A program made the position numbers and the translations under genes. A stretch of DNA of 64,000 nucleotides, taken from positions 122,468 through 186,467 of the forward strand of contig NZ_BOOF01000025.1 in the NCBI RefSeq assembly GCF_016863095.1. Reading direction: 5' to 3'. The notes below the pieces were generated by a model. That model saw nothing but the letters and a program-made list of their open reading frames with translations, had not been told where the DNA came from and made no database searches. This document shows, piece after piece, positions 16,446 to 25,180 of this stretch. Numbering within the stretch: position 1 is the first letter of the stretch; every line of letters begins with the position of its first letter. This DNA comes from Microbispora siamensis (lineage in GTDB: Bacteria > Actinomycetota > Actinomycetes > Streptosporangiales > Streptosporangiaceae).

Positions 16446-18464
16446 TCAGGGCCGGCCGCTCGACGCCGCGCGGTAGTGCAGATCCTGCACGTACGGCGTC
16501 GCGGTGATGGCGAAGGGCGACACCACCGTGGCCACGTTCGTGGAATTGCGGGAGACCGAGGCCGAGGCGGAGCCCGGCCGCAGGGCGAACGTCTTGGCGT
16601 AGACCCCGGCGGGCGCGTCGTAGGTCTGCCCGGTGCCGCCGACGTCCACACTGACCTGGGCCGCCGCGGTCAGCATGGTCAGCACCTCGACCGTGTCCCG
16701 CGGCTGCGTGCTGCCCGTACGGAGCTTCATCAGCTTCGTCTCGCCGTAGGAGGGGGTGGCCGCGACCGGGTGCACCCGGTGCGTCAGGTATGCCACGTCC
16801 TTGGTGATCGCGGGGCAGCCGAGCTTGTAGCAGGTCAGGTAGTAGGCGCTGATGTCGAGGTAGGTCCACCCGGCGTTCCTCGACGGGGCGAACTGGGTGT
16901 TCTCCGAGTAGTCGTTCCAGGTGACGAGCTGGACCCAGTCGGCCTCGCCGTCGATCGCGCCTTTCCAGGTGGCCCGGAGGTTCTCCGTGTTGGCGGCCTC
17001 GTCGTAGATGCCCTGGTTGGGCCGCTCGTCCTGGACGGACACCGGCTGCATCCAGATCTTGCCCATGTCGTGCGCGCGGTCGATGTTGGCCGTCAGGCCG
17101 CTGTTGGCGGCGGGGCTGCGGCCGCCCCAGTTGGCGAAGCCGTAGCTGATCGAGCTGAAGGCGTCGCGATACTTGTTGAAGTCGAGGAAGCAGGGGACGA
17201 GGGCGACCTTGATGCCGTGCTCGGTCTCCATGGTCGTCATCCAGTCCGCCCACCAGGCGGCGGTGCGTCCCTCCGCCTTGAAGGGCGCGACGACCAGCCG
17301 GTTGTCGCCGAGCCGGTAGACCGACTTCGAGGCCGCCAGCGTGGCCACGGCGTCGGCCAAGGCCGCGCTGTCGGCCGAGGCGAGGCCGTTCATGTCGGGC
17401 ATGAGCACGATCTTGAAGGCGGGATCGACGGCCTCGGCGGCCTGGATGAGCTTCTGAACCCGGGTCCAGTGGGTGCCCGTCAACGACAGGATGTCGACGG
17501 TGAAGCCGTCCAGCCCGGCCGCGATGGCCTGCCGCACCTCGGTCGTGAAGTCGGCCAGCGCCCAGTCGCCGGTGAGCGGGTCACGTCCGAGGGGCCGGTC
17601 GCGCAGCAGCCCGCCGTAGGCGGAGTGCTTGCCGCTTTCGCCGTCGGGATTGAGGTAGTTCCTGGTGTAGTAGTCGTCCGCCGGGGCCTTGTTGTCGAGC
17701 GAGACCGGGTAGGGCGTGAAGTAGTGGGCGAACACCTTTTGGGCCGACGCCCGGAGCTGAGCCGTCGTGGGCATGGTGAACGGCAGCGGCCCCGCCGTGC
17801 CCTCGGTATAGCTGATCTTCAGTGTGGGGGTCAGGGCCTCGCCCGCCCGAGAGGAGTGCAGGACGGTCGTGGTCGCCGAGGTGCCGGTCAGCGCGAAGGC
17901 GTAGGTTCCGTTGCCCTTGACCACCGAGGAGACGTCGAGCGTGGCGGTCCCGCCGGCGGTGAACCCGCTGTGCGAGTCGATCACCTCGCCCATGGCCGGC
18001 CGGGTGTTCCAGGTGGTGCCGGTCTCCGTCCAGGCGCCGGTCACCGGACGGACCGCGATGGTGGTGTCGGTCGTTCTCGCCGAGGTCACGGCGAGGGTCA
18101 CGGTGACGCCTGCGGCGCCTGCGGGGATGCCGGCGACCGTGAACCGGACGAGGGCGACGCGCTGCCCGGCGGCCGTGCCGCCGCAGGCGCTGCCGCACAC
18201 GCTCATCCAGGTCGCGGTGCCGAAGTTCTTGGTGGGCTCCGCCTCGCTCACGAAGACGTCGTCGGTGGCGGCGACGCTCGTGGAGACGGCCCCGGCCGTG
18301 GAGATGGCCGCCGAGGTGCCTGTGGTGGTGAGGGCGGTGCCGGTCGCGGACGCGGGCGTGGGAGCGAGCACGGCCGCCAGCAGGGTGGCGAACATCGCCA
18401 GCGCCGGCAGGAGTCCGCGATGCGCCCCGGTTCTCAGGGGCGAGCGTTGGGACTGCGTAGTCAT
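16446..18464 (-). CDS. Secreted GH71-type alpha-1,3-glucanase with DNRLRE domain
   Basis: An exported glycoside hydrolase of 672 residues. A signal peptide (GLLPALAMFATLLAAVLAPT, cleavage near ASA) is followed by a DNRLRE-like beta-sandwich (about 60-215: FVSEAEPTKNFGTATWMSV, ALVRFTV, WNTRP). The catalytic domain, about 230-560, resembles GH71 alpha-1,3-glucanases / mutanases: KVFAHYFTPYPVSLDN, AGLDGFTVDILSL, FKIVLMPDMNG and WVQLVTWNDYSENT. A small beta-domain closes the protein. The likely substrate is fungal cell-wall or dental-type alpha-1,3-glucan. ATG at 18464 is chosen over a TTG at 18482. Confidence 0.82.
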   Translation of the reverse strand: MTTQSQRSPLRTGAHRGLLPALAMFATLLAAVLAPTPASATGTALTTTGTSAAISTAGAVSTSVAATDDVFVSEAEPTKNFGTATWMSVCGSACGGTAAGQRVALVRFTVAGIPAGAAGVTVTLAVTSARTTDTTIAVRPVTGAWTETGTTWNTRPAMGEVIDSHSGFTAGGTATLDVSSVVKGNGTYAFALTGTSATTTVLHSSRAGEALTPTLKISYTEGTAGPLPFTMPTTAQLRASAQKVFAHYFTPYPVSLDNKAPADDYYTRNYLNPDGESGKHSAYGGLLRDRPLGRDPLTGDWALADFTTEVRQAIAAGLDGFTVDILSLTGTHWTRVQKLIQAAEAVDPAFKIVLMPDMNGLASADSAALADAVATLAASKSVYRLGDNRLVVAPFKAEGRTAAWWADWMTTMETEHGIKVALVPCFLDFNKYRDAFSSISYGFANWGGRSPAANSGLTANIDRAHDMGKIWMQPVSVQDERPNQGIYDEAANTENLRATWKGAIDGEADWVQLVTWNDYSENTQFAPSRNAGWTYLDISAYYLTCYKLGCPAITKDVAYLTHRVHPVAATPSYGETKLMKLRTGSTQPRDTVEVLTMLTAAAQVSVDVGGTGQTYDAPAGVYAKTFALRPGSASASVSRNSTNVATVVSPFAITATPYVQDLHYRAASSGRP

Positions 18465-18626
18465 CAGCCCAGATTGGGACAAGATCGATCAGCATGCACG
18501 ATCTTCGCCGAAGTCGCCCGACTTGGAACGATGACAATTTCGGTGCGCCCGAAACGGCATACGACCCCGGGCCGTCGGCGCCCGCGAAGCAGGCGCGCCG
18601 GACGCCCGGAAACGGACTGAAACGGA

Positions 18627-18666
18627 GCGGCCGGCCCCCGGGTGTGATCACCCAGGGGCCGGCCGC
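18627..18666 (-). terminator. Strong hairpin terminator after the secreted protein gene
   Basis: An 18-base stem, GCGGCCGGCCCC-C-GGGTG with CACCC-A-GGGGCCGGCCGC, closes a TGAT loop. Its single C/A mismatch on the + strand becomes a U-G wobble in minus-strand RNA, so it fits termination of the minus-strand gene ending at 18729. Confidence 0.85.
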
Positions 18667-18728
18667 CTCTGTTCAGCGCCGCGCGGGGGGCTCGGCCGCG
18701 CGGTTCAGTGCCTGATCGCCCGCCCGGT

Positions 18729-19634
18729 TCAGTTGTTGGGCAGGATGACCGTGCCCGGCGTCTCCGGCACGTCGCCGTCGAGGTCGGACAGGTTCGCGAC
18801 CTGGCTCTTCGGCGGCGCCTTGACCGTGACCTTCCCGCCCCAACCGGCGAACGTGGTGACGTCGCTCAGGGTGAAGGTGACGGAGTCGCCCTTGGCCTTC
18901 ATCTTCAGGTCCGCGCTGGCCGAGGAGCGGCGGACGAGCTGGTCGGAGCCGATCCACAGCTTCCAGGACACGACGGTCTTGGCGGGGTCGGCCCCCAGGC
19001 CGCCGAAGCTTTCCTTGATGCCCGGGCTGACCTTCATGAGCTGCGCCAGCGAGATGCTGCCGCGGTAGAGCGTGGTCTTCGCGCCGTTGACGCTGCCGCC
19101 CGGACCCTTGGCCTTGGTGGTCGCGAGGACCGCCTTGAGGTTGCGCCAGTCGGCGGGGTTCAGGAACTCGCCCAAGCTCGATGAGGAGCCCGGCCGCTGG
19201 GCGGGGAGCCGCAGCCAGGTCTTGCCCTCGGGCAGCACGCTCGCGAAGACCCCGCCCGAGAGGTAGCCCGTGCTACCGATGACGATCGCGTGGAGGGGCT
19301 TCTCCGCGTCCTTCAGGTCCTCGTTCTCCTCCTTCAGCAGGTCGTTGTACTTGAGCTTCTGCGTGCTGTCCGAAGCGACGACGCCGGACCGGCCGAAGGC
19401 CATTGCGCCGTTCGCGGTGAATTTGATGGCCGTGACGCCGGCCACGCTCAGCGTGCCCGAGGAGACGAACCGCACGCCGTGGCCGGCGACGTACTGCTTG
19501 CGCAGCGCCGCCACCGGGTCGGCGGCGGGGGCCTGCGCCTGAGTAGAGGTCTGAGCCTGCGCGGGGGCGGCGATGGCGGGCGCCACGAGCGCGGCCGTCG
19601 CGGCGCACGCCAGCGCCATGAGTGCTCGCTTCAA
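18729..19634 (-). CDS. Secreted protein, LppX/LprG-like size, unknown function
   Basis: An exported protein of 301 residues. The TTG start at 19634 is chosen because GGGAGGA sits 6 bases upstream and the signal peptide begins at once (KRALMALACAATAALVAPAI, cleavage after AQA). A longer frame to 19703 would put the leader hairpin inside the gene. The mature part is rich in beta strands, with motifs KQYVAGHGVRFVSSGTLSVA, TAIKFTANGAMAF and KLWIGSDQLVRRSSASADLK. The pattern of a substrate-less lipid-carrier-like (LolA/LppX-type) fold is only suggestive. A partial decayed copy lies at 16245-16372. It is followed by a strong terminator. Confidence 0.75.
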   Translation of the reverse strand: MKRALMALACAATAALVAPAIAAPAQAQTSTQAQAPAADPVAALRKQYVAGHGVRFVSSGTLSVAGVTAIKFTANGAMAFGRSGVVASDSTQKLKYNDLLKEENEDLKDAEKPLHAIVIGSTGYLSGGVFASVLPEGKTWLRLPAQRPGSSSSLGEFLNPADWRNLKAVLATTKAKGPGGSVNGAKTTLYRGSISLAQLMKVSPGIKESFGGLGADPAKTVVSWKLWIGSDQLVRRSSASADLKMKAKGDSVTFTLSDVTTFAGWGGKVTVKAPPKSQVANLSDLDGDVPETPGTVILPNN

Positions 19635-19652
19635 GGTGATTCCTCCCGTAAG

Positions 19653-19674
19653 TGCCCTCAAGATCAGGAGGGCA
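19653..19674 (-). promoter_or_regulatory. Conserved leader hairpin upstream of the secreted protein gene
   Basis: TGCCCTC and GAGGGCA pair with an 8-base loop, just before the Shine-Dalgarno of the TTG start. The same stem, with a different loop, survives in the decayed copy (16295-16317), which suggests an RNA element acting on translation or stability. Confidence 0.55.
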
Positions 19675-19808
19675 GCTTGGGAATCCTTGCGGTTCATGAT
19701 CACAGAGAAGTAACGAAAATAAGGATTTCCTGTGAGTATTCAGCTAGTGGCTCGGTATGCGGGCTGATTATTATTTCGCCGCGAAAAGTTCGGATGCGAA
19801 AGGACGTC

Positions 19809-20255
19809 ATGGAGGAGAAGGCGGCGGTCGAGGAGATCACACGGCTCTACCCCGCCGTCCACCGGCGCCTGCGCACGTCCGGCCGCCTCCTGCCGGGGGG
19901 TGACGTGACCGCCCGCATGCTGTCGGTCCTGCGTCATCTGGCGGCGTACGGGCCGCTCACGGTGGGCGACCTGGCCGGACGCCTGCGGCTGTCGCGGGCC
20001 GCGACCACCGAACTCCTCGACCGCGTCGAGAGTCGTGGGCTGGTCGCGCGGATGCGCGACCAGCGCGACCGGCGGCGTGTGTACGTCCGGATCACCGAGA
20101 GGGGCCGCACCGCGACCGTGAACGCGGGCCGCGACGATGCCGAGCGCGACGACGACCCGCTGGCGGCGGCCGTGCGCACGATGACCCCGCAGGAGAGGCA
20201 GGGGCTCGTGGACGGCCTGCGCGCGCTGCTGCGGGGACGGCCGGCGGGCGGCTGA
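19809..20255 (+). CDS. MarR family transcriptional regulator
   Basis: A 148-residue winged-helix regulator. The helix-turn-helix reads [20 protein letters not shown] with [15 protein letters not shown], and the wing is [17 protein letters not shown], a typical MarR pattern. ATG 19809 is preceded by AAAGGA; ATG 19794 (MRKDV) is an alternative. It is divergent from the secreted protein gene at 19634, with a shared AT-rich gap of about 170 bp, so it may regulate that gene. The ligand is unknown. Confidence 0.9.
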   Translation: MEEKAAVEEITRLYPAVHRRLRTSGRLLPGGDVTARMLSVLRHLAAYGPLTVGDLAGRLRLSRAATTELLDRVESRGLVARMRDQRDRRRVYVRITERGRTATVNAGRDDAERDDDPLAAAVRTMTPQERQGLVDGLRALLRGRPAGG

Positions 20256-20328
20256 CGCGGGGCCGTTCCACGGAAGGTCCACGGGCGGCGGTTACGCTTC
20301 GGGCAGCGGGCACCGTAGGGAGGTCTTC

Positions 20329-20730
20329 ATGGCAGGCAGGATTCGGGTCGTCGTCGCGAAGCCGGGGCTCGACGGGCACGACCGCGGGGTCAAGGTGGTG
20401 GCGCGGGCGCTGCGCGACGCGGGCATGGAGGTCATCTACACGGGGCTGCACCAGACGCCGGAGCAGATCGTCCGTACGGCCATCCAGGAGGACGCGGCGG
20501 CGATCGGGCTGTCCATCCTGTCCGGCGCCCACATGACCTTGTTCGCCCGGCTCTTCGAGGTCCTGCGCGAGGAGGGCGCCGAGGACATCGTCGTGTTCGG
20601 CGGGGGCATCATCCCCGAGGCCGACATCCCCGAACTGGCGAAGATGGGGGTCGCGAGGATATTCACGCCGGGATCCACGACGCAGGAGATCGTGGAATGG
20701 GTCCGTTCGGCGGTCCCAGCCACCGTTTAG
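20329..20730 (+). CDS. Stand-alone cobalamin (B12)-binding domain protein
   Basis: A 133-residue protein equal to the C-terminal B12-binding domain of methylmalonyl-CoA mutase-type enzymes. The base-off motif is intact: [13 protein letters not shown] gives DxHxxG, later [11 protein letters not shown] and [12 protein letters not shown]. As a free small subunit it would join a separate mutase large chain (methylmalonyl-CoA, isobutyryl-CoA or 2-hydroxyisobutyryl-CoA type), which is not in the window. It lies just before sucCD, which handles the same succinyl-CoA pool. Confidence 0.9.
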   Translation: MAGRIRVVVAKPGLDGHDRGVKVVARALRDAGMEVIYTGLHQTPEQIVRTAIQEDAAAIGLSILSGAHMTLFARLFEVLREEGAEDIVVFGGGIIPEADIPELAKMGVARIFTPGSTTQEIVEWVRSAVPATV

Positions 20731-20740
20731 GCATTTTGCC

Positions 20741-20773
20741 CAACCTTGCCGTACCCAAGGGTTGTTGGCAAGG
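20741..20773 (+). other. Overlapping alternative hairpins between the B12 gene and sucC
   Basis: CAACC (20741-20745) can pair with GGTTG (20760-20764), while CCTTGCC (20744-20750) can pair with GGCAAGG (20767-20773). The two stems share bases, so they exclude each other. It may be a terminator for the B12-binding gene or an attenuator for sucC. Confidence 0.45.
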
Positions 20774-20887
20774 CTCCAGTGGGACCCGACGACGCGGCCA
20801 CGCTCGTACGGGGACTAGGCTTCATGCGCGGAAACGCCGGGCGGGACGACGGCGCCCGGCCTCGGACATCAAAAGGGACGGACCCTC

Positions 20888-22069
20888 GTGGACCTGTTCG
20901 AACATCAGGCGAAGGAGCTCTTCGCGGAGTACGGCATCCCGGTGCCGCGCGGAATCGTCGCGCACACCGCGGAGGAGGCGCGGGCGGCTGCCGAGCAGCT
21001 CACCGGACGCGTTGTCGTCAAGGCCCAGGTCAAGACCGGCGGGCGCGGCAAGGCCGGCGGCGTGAAGGTGGCCGACGACGCCGCCGACGCGCACGCGAAG
21101 GCGACGCAGATCCTCGGCATGGACATCAAGGGCCACACGGTCCACAAGGTCCTGATCGAGGAGGCCAGCCAGATCGCGGAGGAGTACTACTTCTCCTTCC
21201 TTCTCGACCGTGCCAACCGCACGTTCCTCGCCATCTGCTCGGCCTCCGGCGGCATGGACATCGAGGAGGTCGCGCACACCGCGCCGGAGAAGGTGGCGAA
21301 GGTGCCGGTCAGCCCGCTGACGGGCGTCGACCGCGCCAAGGCCCGCGAGATCGCGGTGGCCGGCGGCCTGCCGCAGCAGGCGCTGGACGGCGCCGCCGAG
21401 CTGATCGAGAAGCTCTGGGCCGTCTTCGTCGACGAGGACGCCTCGTTGGTCGAGGTCAACCCGATGATCCTGTCGGCGGACGGCCAGGTGAAGGCGCTCG
21501 ACGGCAAGGTGACCCTCGACGACAACGCGAACTTCCGCCAGGCGGAGCACTCGGCGTACGTCGACAAGGCCGCGGAGGACCCGCTGGAGGCCCGGGCCAA
21601 GGAGAAGCACCTCAACTACGTCAAGCTGGACGGCAACGTCGGCATCATCGGCAACGGCGCGGGCCTGGTCATGTCCACGCTCGACGTCGTGGCGTACGCG
21701 GGCGAGGAGTTCCCCGGCCAGCCCAAGCCGGCCAACTTCCTCGACATCGGCGGCGGCGCGTCGGCCGAGGTCATGGCGAACGGCCTGGAGATCATCCTGT
21801 CCGACCCGTCGGTGAAGTCGGTCTTCGTGAACGTCTTCGGCGGCATCACCGCCTGTGACGCGGTCGCCAACGGCATCGTCTCGGCCTTCAAGCTCCTGGA
21901 GAGCCGGGGCGAGGAAGTGACCCACCCGCTGGTCGTCCGCCTGGACGGCAACAACGCCGCCCTGGGGCGGCAGATCCTGGCCGACGCCGCGCTGCCGCGG
22001 GTCGAGCTGGTCGACACCATGGACGAAGCGGCCAAGCGCGCCGCAGAGCTCGCCGCGGTAGGTGCGTAA
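20888..22069 (+). CDS. sucC: Succinyl-CoA synthetase (ADP-forming) beta subunit
   Basis: TCA-cycle enzyme subunit of 393 residues. With the alpha subunit it converts succinyl-CoA, ADP or GDP and phosphate into succinate, CoA and nucleoside triphosphate. The ATP-grasp domain begins [20 protein letters not shown], and the nucleotide pocket has [20 protein letters not shown]. Further signatures are [14 protein letters not shown] and the CoA-side [20 protein letters not shown] with [17 protein letters not shown] start with AAAGGGA upstream. The stop overlaps the sucD start by one base (TAATG). Confidence 0.97.
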   Translation: MDLFEHQAKELFAEYGIPVPRGIVAHTAEEARAAAEQLTGRVVVKAQVKTGGRGKAGGVKVADDAADAHAKATQILGMDIKGHTVHKVLIEEASQIAEEYYFSFLLDRANRTFLAICSASGGMDIEEVAHTAPEKVAKVPVSPLTGVDRAKAREIAVAGGLPQQALDGAAELIEKLWAVFVDEDASLVEVNPMILSADGQVKALDGKVTLDDNANFRQAEHSAYVDKAAEDPLEARAKEKHLNYVKLDGNVGIIGNGAGLVMSTLDVVAYAGEEFPGQPKPANFLDIGGGASAEVMANGLEIILSDPSVKSVFVNVFGGITACDAVANGIVSAFKLLESRGEEVTHPLVVRLDGNNAALGRQILADAALPRVELVDTMDEAAKRAAELAAVGA

Positions 22070-22944
22070 TGGCTATCTGGCTCACCGAGAACAGCAAGAT
22101 CATCGTTCAGGGCATGACCGGTGGTGAGGGCACCAAGCACACCCGCCGCATGCTCGCCGCCGGCGTCAAGGTCGTGGGCGGCGTAAACGCCCGCAAGGCC
22201 GGCATCACCCACGAGGGCCTGCCGGTCTTCGGCACGGTCAAGGAGGCCATGGAGCAGACGGGCGCCGACGTGTCCGTCGTCTTCGTGCCCCCGGCCGCCA
22301 CCAAGGCCGCCGTCCGCGAGGCCATCGACGCCGAGATCCCGCTGTGCGTGGTCATCACCGAGGGCGTGCCGGTCCACGACACGACCGAGTTCTGGGCGTA
22401 CGCCGTCTCCAAGGGCAACAAGACTCGCATCATCGGCCCGAACTGCCCCGGCATCGCCTCGCCCGGCGCCTCCAACGCGGGCATCATCCCGGCCGACATC
22501 ACCACCAAGGGCCGCGTCGGCCTGGTGTCGAAGTCCGGCACGCTGACCTACCAGCTCATGTACGAGCTGCGCGACATCGGCTTCTCCACCTGCGTCGGCA
22601 TCGGCGGCGACCCGGTCATCGGCACGACGCACATCGACGCCCTCCAGGCGTTCCAGGAGGACCCGGAGACCGACGCGATCGTGATGATCGGCGAGATCGG
22701 CGGCGACGCCGAGGAGCGCGCCGCGGCCTACATCGACGAGCACGTGACCAAGCCGGTCGTCGCCTACGTCGCCGGGTTCACCGCGCCCGAGGGCAAGACC
22801 ATGGGTCACGCCGGCGCGATCGTGTCCGGCTCCGCCGGCACCGCCCAGGCCAAGAAGGAGGCCCTGGAGAAGGTCGGCGTCCGCGTCGGCCGCACCCCCA
22901 GCGAGACCGCCCGCCTGATGCGCGAGATCATGTCCAGCCGCTGA
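22069..22944 (+). CDS. sucD: Succinyl-CoA synthetase alpha subunit
   Basis: Alpha subunit of 291 residues; it binds CoA and carries the phosphorylated histidine. It starts [20 protein letters not shown], has the CoA-site [11 protein letters not shown], and the active histidine lies in [20 protein letters not shown]. Full family length. It is coupled to sucC by the TAATG junction and followed by a hairpin terminator. Confidence 0.97.
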   Translation: MAIWLTENSKIIVQGMTGGEGTKHTRRMLAAGVKVVGGVNARKAGITHEGLPVFGTVKEAMEQTGADVSVVFVPPAATKAAVREAIDAEIPLCVVITEGVPVHDTTEFWAYAVSKGNKTRIIGPNCPGIASPGASNAGIIPADITTKGRVGLVSKSGTLTYQLMYELRDIGFSTCVGIGGDPVIGTTHIDALQAFQEDPETDAIVMIGEIGGDAEERAAAYIDEHVTKPVVAYVAGFTAPEGKTMGHAGAIVSGSAGTAQAKKEALEKVGVRVGRTPSETARLMREIMSSR

Positions 22945-22970
22945 TCGCGCACGCGTCGACTGTCGTCCGC

Positions 22971-23012
22971 GACCTTGCCCTCCCACCGCCGCGGTGGTGC
23001 GAGCGCAAGGTC
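22971..23012 (+). terminator. Hairpin terminator after sucD
   Basis: The outer stem pairs GACCTTGC (22971-22978) with GCAAGGTC (23005-23012). An inner stem pairs CCACC with GGTGG. It starts 26 bases after the sucD stop. No T tract follows. Confidence 0.75.
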
Positions 23013-23118
23013 GTGGTCGTTTCCGGCCCGGCCGGTACGCGTGCCGATGCGTCCGGATTGCGTACTCCTCGGCGTGGCGACGTGGAGGGAGGCCGCGGGG
23101 CTGGGATGATGCGGTAGC

Positions 23119-24780
23119 GTGACGGGCCTTCTCGATCAGTTCAGGACCGCTCCCCGCGCCGTGCTCGGCCGCATGGGCGGCGGCGACGACGAGGAGACCC
23201 GCCGTCCGCTGCCCGTCTCCGGCATGCTGGCCGCGGTCGGGACGCTCGGCGTCGGCCTCGCCGTGCTCACCACGCTCACGCTCATCGGCTGGATGGCCGC
23301 GCCCCGCGGGCCGTTCGGCGAGGGCCTGCCCGGTGTCTTCCGTACGGCCTGCCAGCTCTGGCTCGCCGCCCACCACGCCGGTTTCGCGATCCCCGGCGGC
23401 CGGGTGGGCCTGCTGCCCATCGGGCTGATGATCCTGCCGGGGGCGCTGCTCTACCGGGCCGGCCTGTGGATGGCGCGGGACGCCGACCTGCGGGTGCGGA
23501 TGCCGGCCCGGCTGCCCAAGGGCACCCCGCGCGACCTCGAGAACGCCCGGCGCCGTGCCCAGCTCGCGCTCATCGCCCAGGCCGGCATCTCGCTGGCCGC
23601 GCCGTACGCGCTGCTCGCCGGGGTGATCGCCCTGGTCTCCGGCAACGAGATCATGCAGCCGTTCCTGGGGGAGGCGCTGGTCAGCCACCTGCTGCTGGCC
23701 TTCGTCACCGGGTCGGTCGCCACCGCCCGCACGATCGGGCCCTGGCGGTCGATGCTGCGCCTGCTGCCCGAGCGGCCGCGGTCGCTCGTGGCCGGCACAG
23801 CCGTCGCGACCTCGCTGATGCTCGTGGCCGGGGCCGTGCTGGTCCTCGGGGCCGTGGTGGTCAACTTCGCCAGGATCCAGCAGATGTCGGAGGTCCTCAG
23901 CCCCGGGGTGGTCGGCGGCCTGCTGCTCCTGCTCCTGGAGGTCCTCTACTTCTTCAACGCCGTCGTCTGGGGCATGGCGTACATCTCGGGGCCCGGTTTC
24001 GCGGTGGGCGCCGGGACGCTGGTCGCGCCCACCGGGGTCAAGCTGAGCGCGGTGCCCATGCTGCCGCTGCTTGGCGCCCTGCCGTCGTCAGGCGCCGCGC
24101 CCACCTGGGTCATGGGCGTGATCGCGGTGCCGTTCGCGGCGGGGGCGGTCGCCGGCGTGGTGACGGCCCGCGTCGCGCCGACCCCGTCGATCGAGGCCGC
24201 GCCGCTGTGGGGGTTCGTCTGCGGGATCACCTCCGGCCTCGTCGCGGGAACGCTCGCGGCGCTGTCGGGCGGCCCGCTGGGCGGTGCGGGCCTGGCCGCG
24301 GTGGGGCCGTCGCCCTGGGAGGTGGCGCTGTCGGTCACACTCGAGGTCGGCGTGGCCGCCGGCATCTCGGCCGGCATCGCCAACTGGTGGCTGATCTCCC
24401 GGCGGCCGGCCACCCCGCCCGAGCCGGTGCGGAAGGCCGGCGCCGTGATCGCCAAGGCGGCCGGACGGGTGCGGCCCGCCCGCGGCGCCCACCTGCCGGG
24501 CCACTGGCTGGACGCCACCGAGGCGGACACCCAGCCGATCCCGGTCATCAGGGACGACTGGACCGACGAGCACGCCGCGGCGGCGGCGGAGACCTTCGAC
24601 GACATGGGCGCGCGGCGGGCCGGGGCCACCCCCCAGATCCCCGATGTCCCGCGCAAACCGGCCGCGAAGCGCCGCGCCCCGAGCCCCCCGCCGAAGCCGC
24701 GCACGGACATCGTGGACGAGACCGATGACCGCGGGGGCCATGTCATCTACGTCGACCCCTACGCCTGGGACCGCGACTGA
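23119..24780 (+). CDS. DUF6350 integral membrane protein
   Basis: A membrane protein of 553 residues with about ten helices between residues 35 and 425, for example GMLAAVGTLGVGLAVLTTLT, GLLPIGLMILPGALLYRAGL and VVGGLLLLLLEVLYFFNAVV. A basic and proline-rich cytoplasmic tail follows (PRKPAAKRRAPSPPPKPRTD). It matches the actinobacterial DUF6350 family, commonly found between sucCD and purN. Function unknown; cell-division or envelope roles have been suggested only by neighbourhood. Its last 22 bases overlap the convergent MerR gene. Confidence 0.88.
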   Translation: MTGLLDQFRTAPRAVLGRMGGGDDEETRRPLPVSGMLAAVGTLGVGLAVLTTLTLIGWMAAPRGPFGEGLPGVFRTACQLWLAAHHAGFAIPGGRVGLLPIGLMILPGALLYRAGLWMARDADLRVRMPARLPKGTPRDLENARRRAQLALIAQAGISLAAPYALLAGVIALVSGNEIMQPFLGEALVSHLLLAFVTGSVATARTIGPWRSMLRLLPERPRSLVAGTAVATSLMLVAGAVLVLGAVVVNFARIQQMSEVLSPGVVGGLLLLLLEVLYFFNAVVWGMAYISGPGFAVGAGTLVAPTGVKLSAVPMLPLLGALPSSGAAPTWVMGVIAVPFAAGAVAGVVTARVAPTPSIEAAPLWGFVCGITSGLVAGTLAALSGGPLGGAGLAAVGPSPWEVALSVTLEVGVAAGISAGIANWWLISRRPATPPEPVRKAGAVIAKAAGRVRPARGAHLPGHWLDATEADTQPIPVIRDDWTDEHAAAAAETFDDMGARRAGATPQIPDVPRKPAAKRRAPSPPPKPRTDIVDETDDRGGHVIYVDPYAWDRD

Positions 24781-25154
24781 TCCGTCCCGGGCGGCTCGGC
24801 GACGGCCGACGCGAGGCGGTCCCGCAGGTCCGTCAGGCGGGCGATCTCGGCGTCCAGCGTGGCGATCCGGCGTTGCACGACCCCGCTGCCGCCGGAGCAG
24901 CCGGGGCTGCCGTACGGCGGCAGCGTGTCGCCCTCGAGAAGGTCCAGGCGGTCGGCGCAGCGGGCGACGTCCTCGATGGTCAGGCCGAGAGCGAGCAACT
25001 GGCGCACCAGGCGGATGCGGGCGATGTCCCGCGGGCCGTACTCCCGTTGGCCCGACGACGTGCGCGGCGGCGGCAGGAGCAACCCGCGCTGCTCGTACAG
25101 GCGCAACGCGCGTGGCGTGGTCCCGGCCGCCGCCGCGGCGTCGCCGATCCGCAT
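24759..25154 (-). CDS. MerR family transcriptional regulator
   Basis: A 131-residue regulator. The N-terminal MerR DNA-binding region reads MRIGDAAAAAGTTPRALRLY, EQRGLLLPPPR and GQREYGPRDIARIRLVRQLL, followed by a coiled-coil dimer helix (VQRRIATLDAEIARLTDLRD). Cysteines at ARCADRL and SPGCSGG are present, but there is no classical metal-binding or Fe-S pattern. It converges on the DUF6350 gene (22-base overlap) and follows the NADP-dependent oxidoreductase on the same strand. Confidence 0.9.
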   Translation of the reverse strand: MRIGDAAAAAGTTPRALRLYEQRGLLLPPPRTSSGQREYGPRDIARIRLVRQLLALGLTIEDVARCADRLDLLEGDTLPPYGSPGCSGGSGVVQRRIATLDAEIARLTDLRDRLASAVAEPPGTDQSRSQA

Positions 25155-25180
25155 GAGACCTCCCGGCCGTGCTCACAGCT

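Noticed and set aside
23036..23067. Weak inverted repeat GTACGC...GCGTAC before DUF6350
   Set aside because: Six-base arms with a long spacer are expected by chance in this GC-rich sequence.
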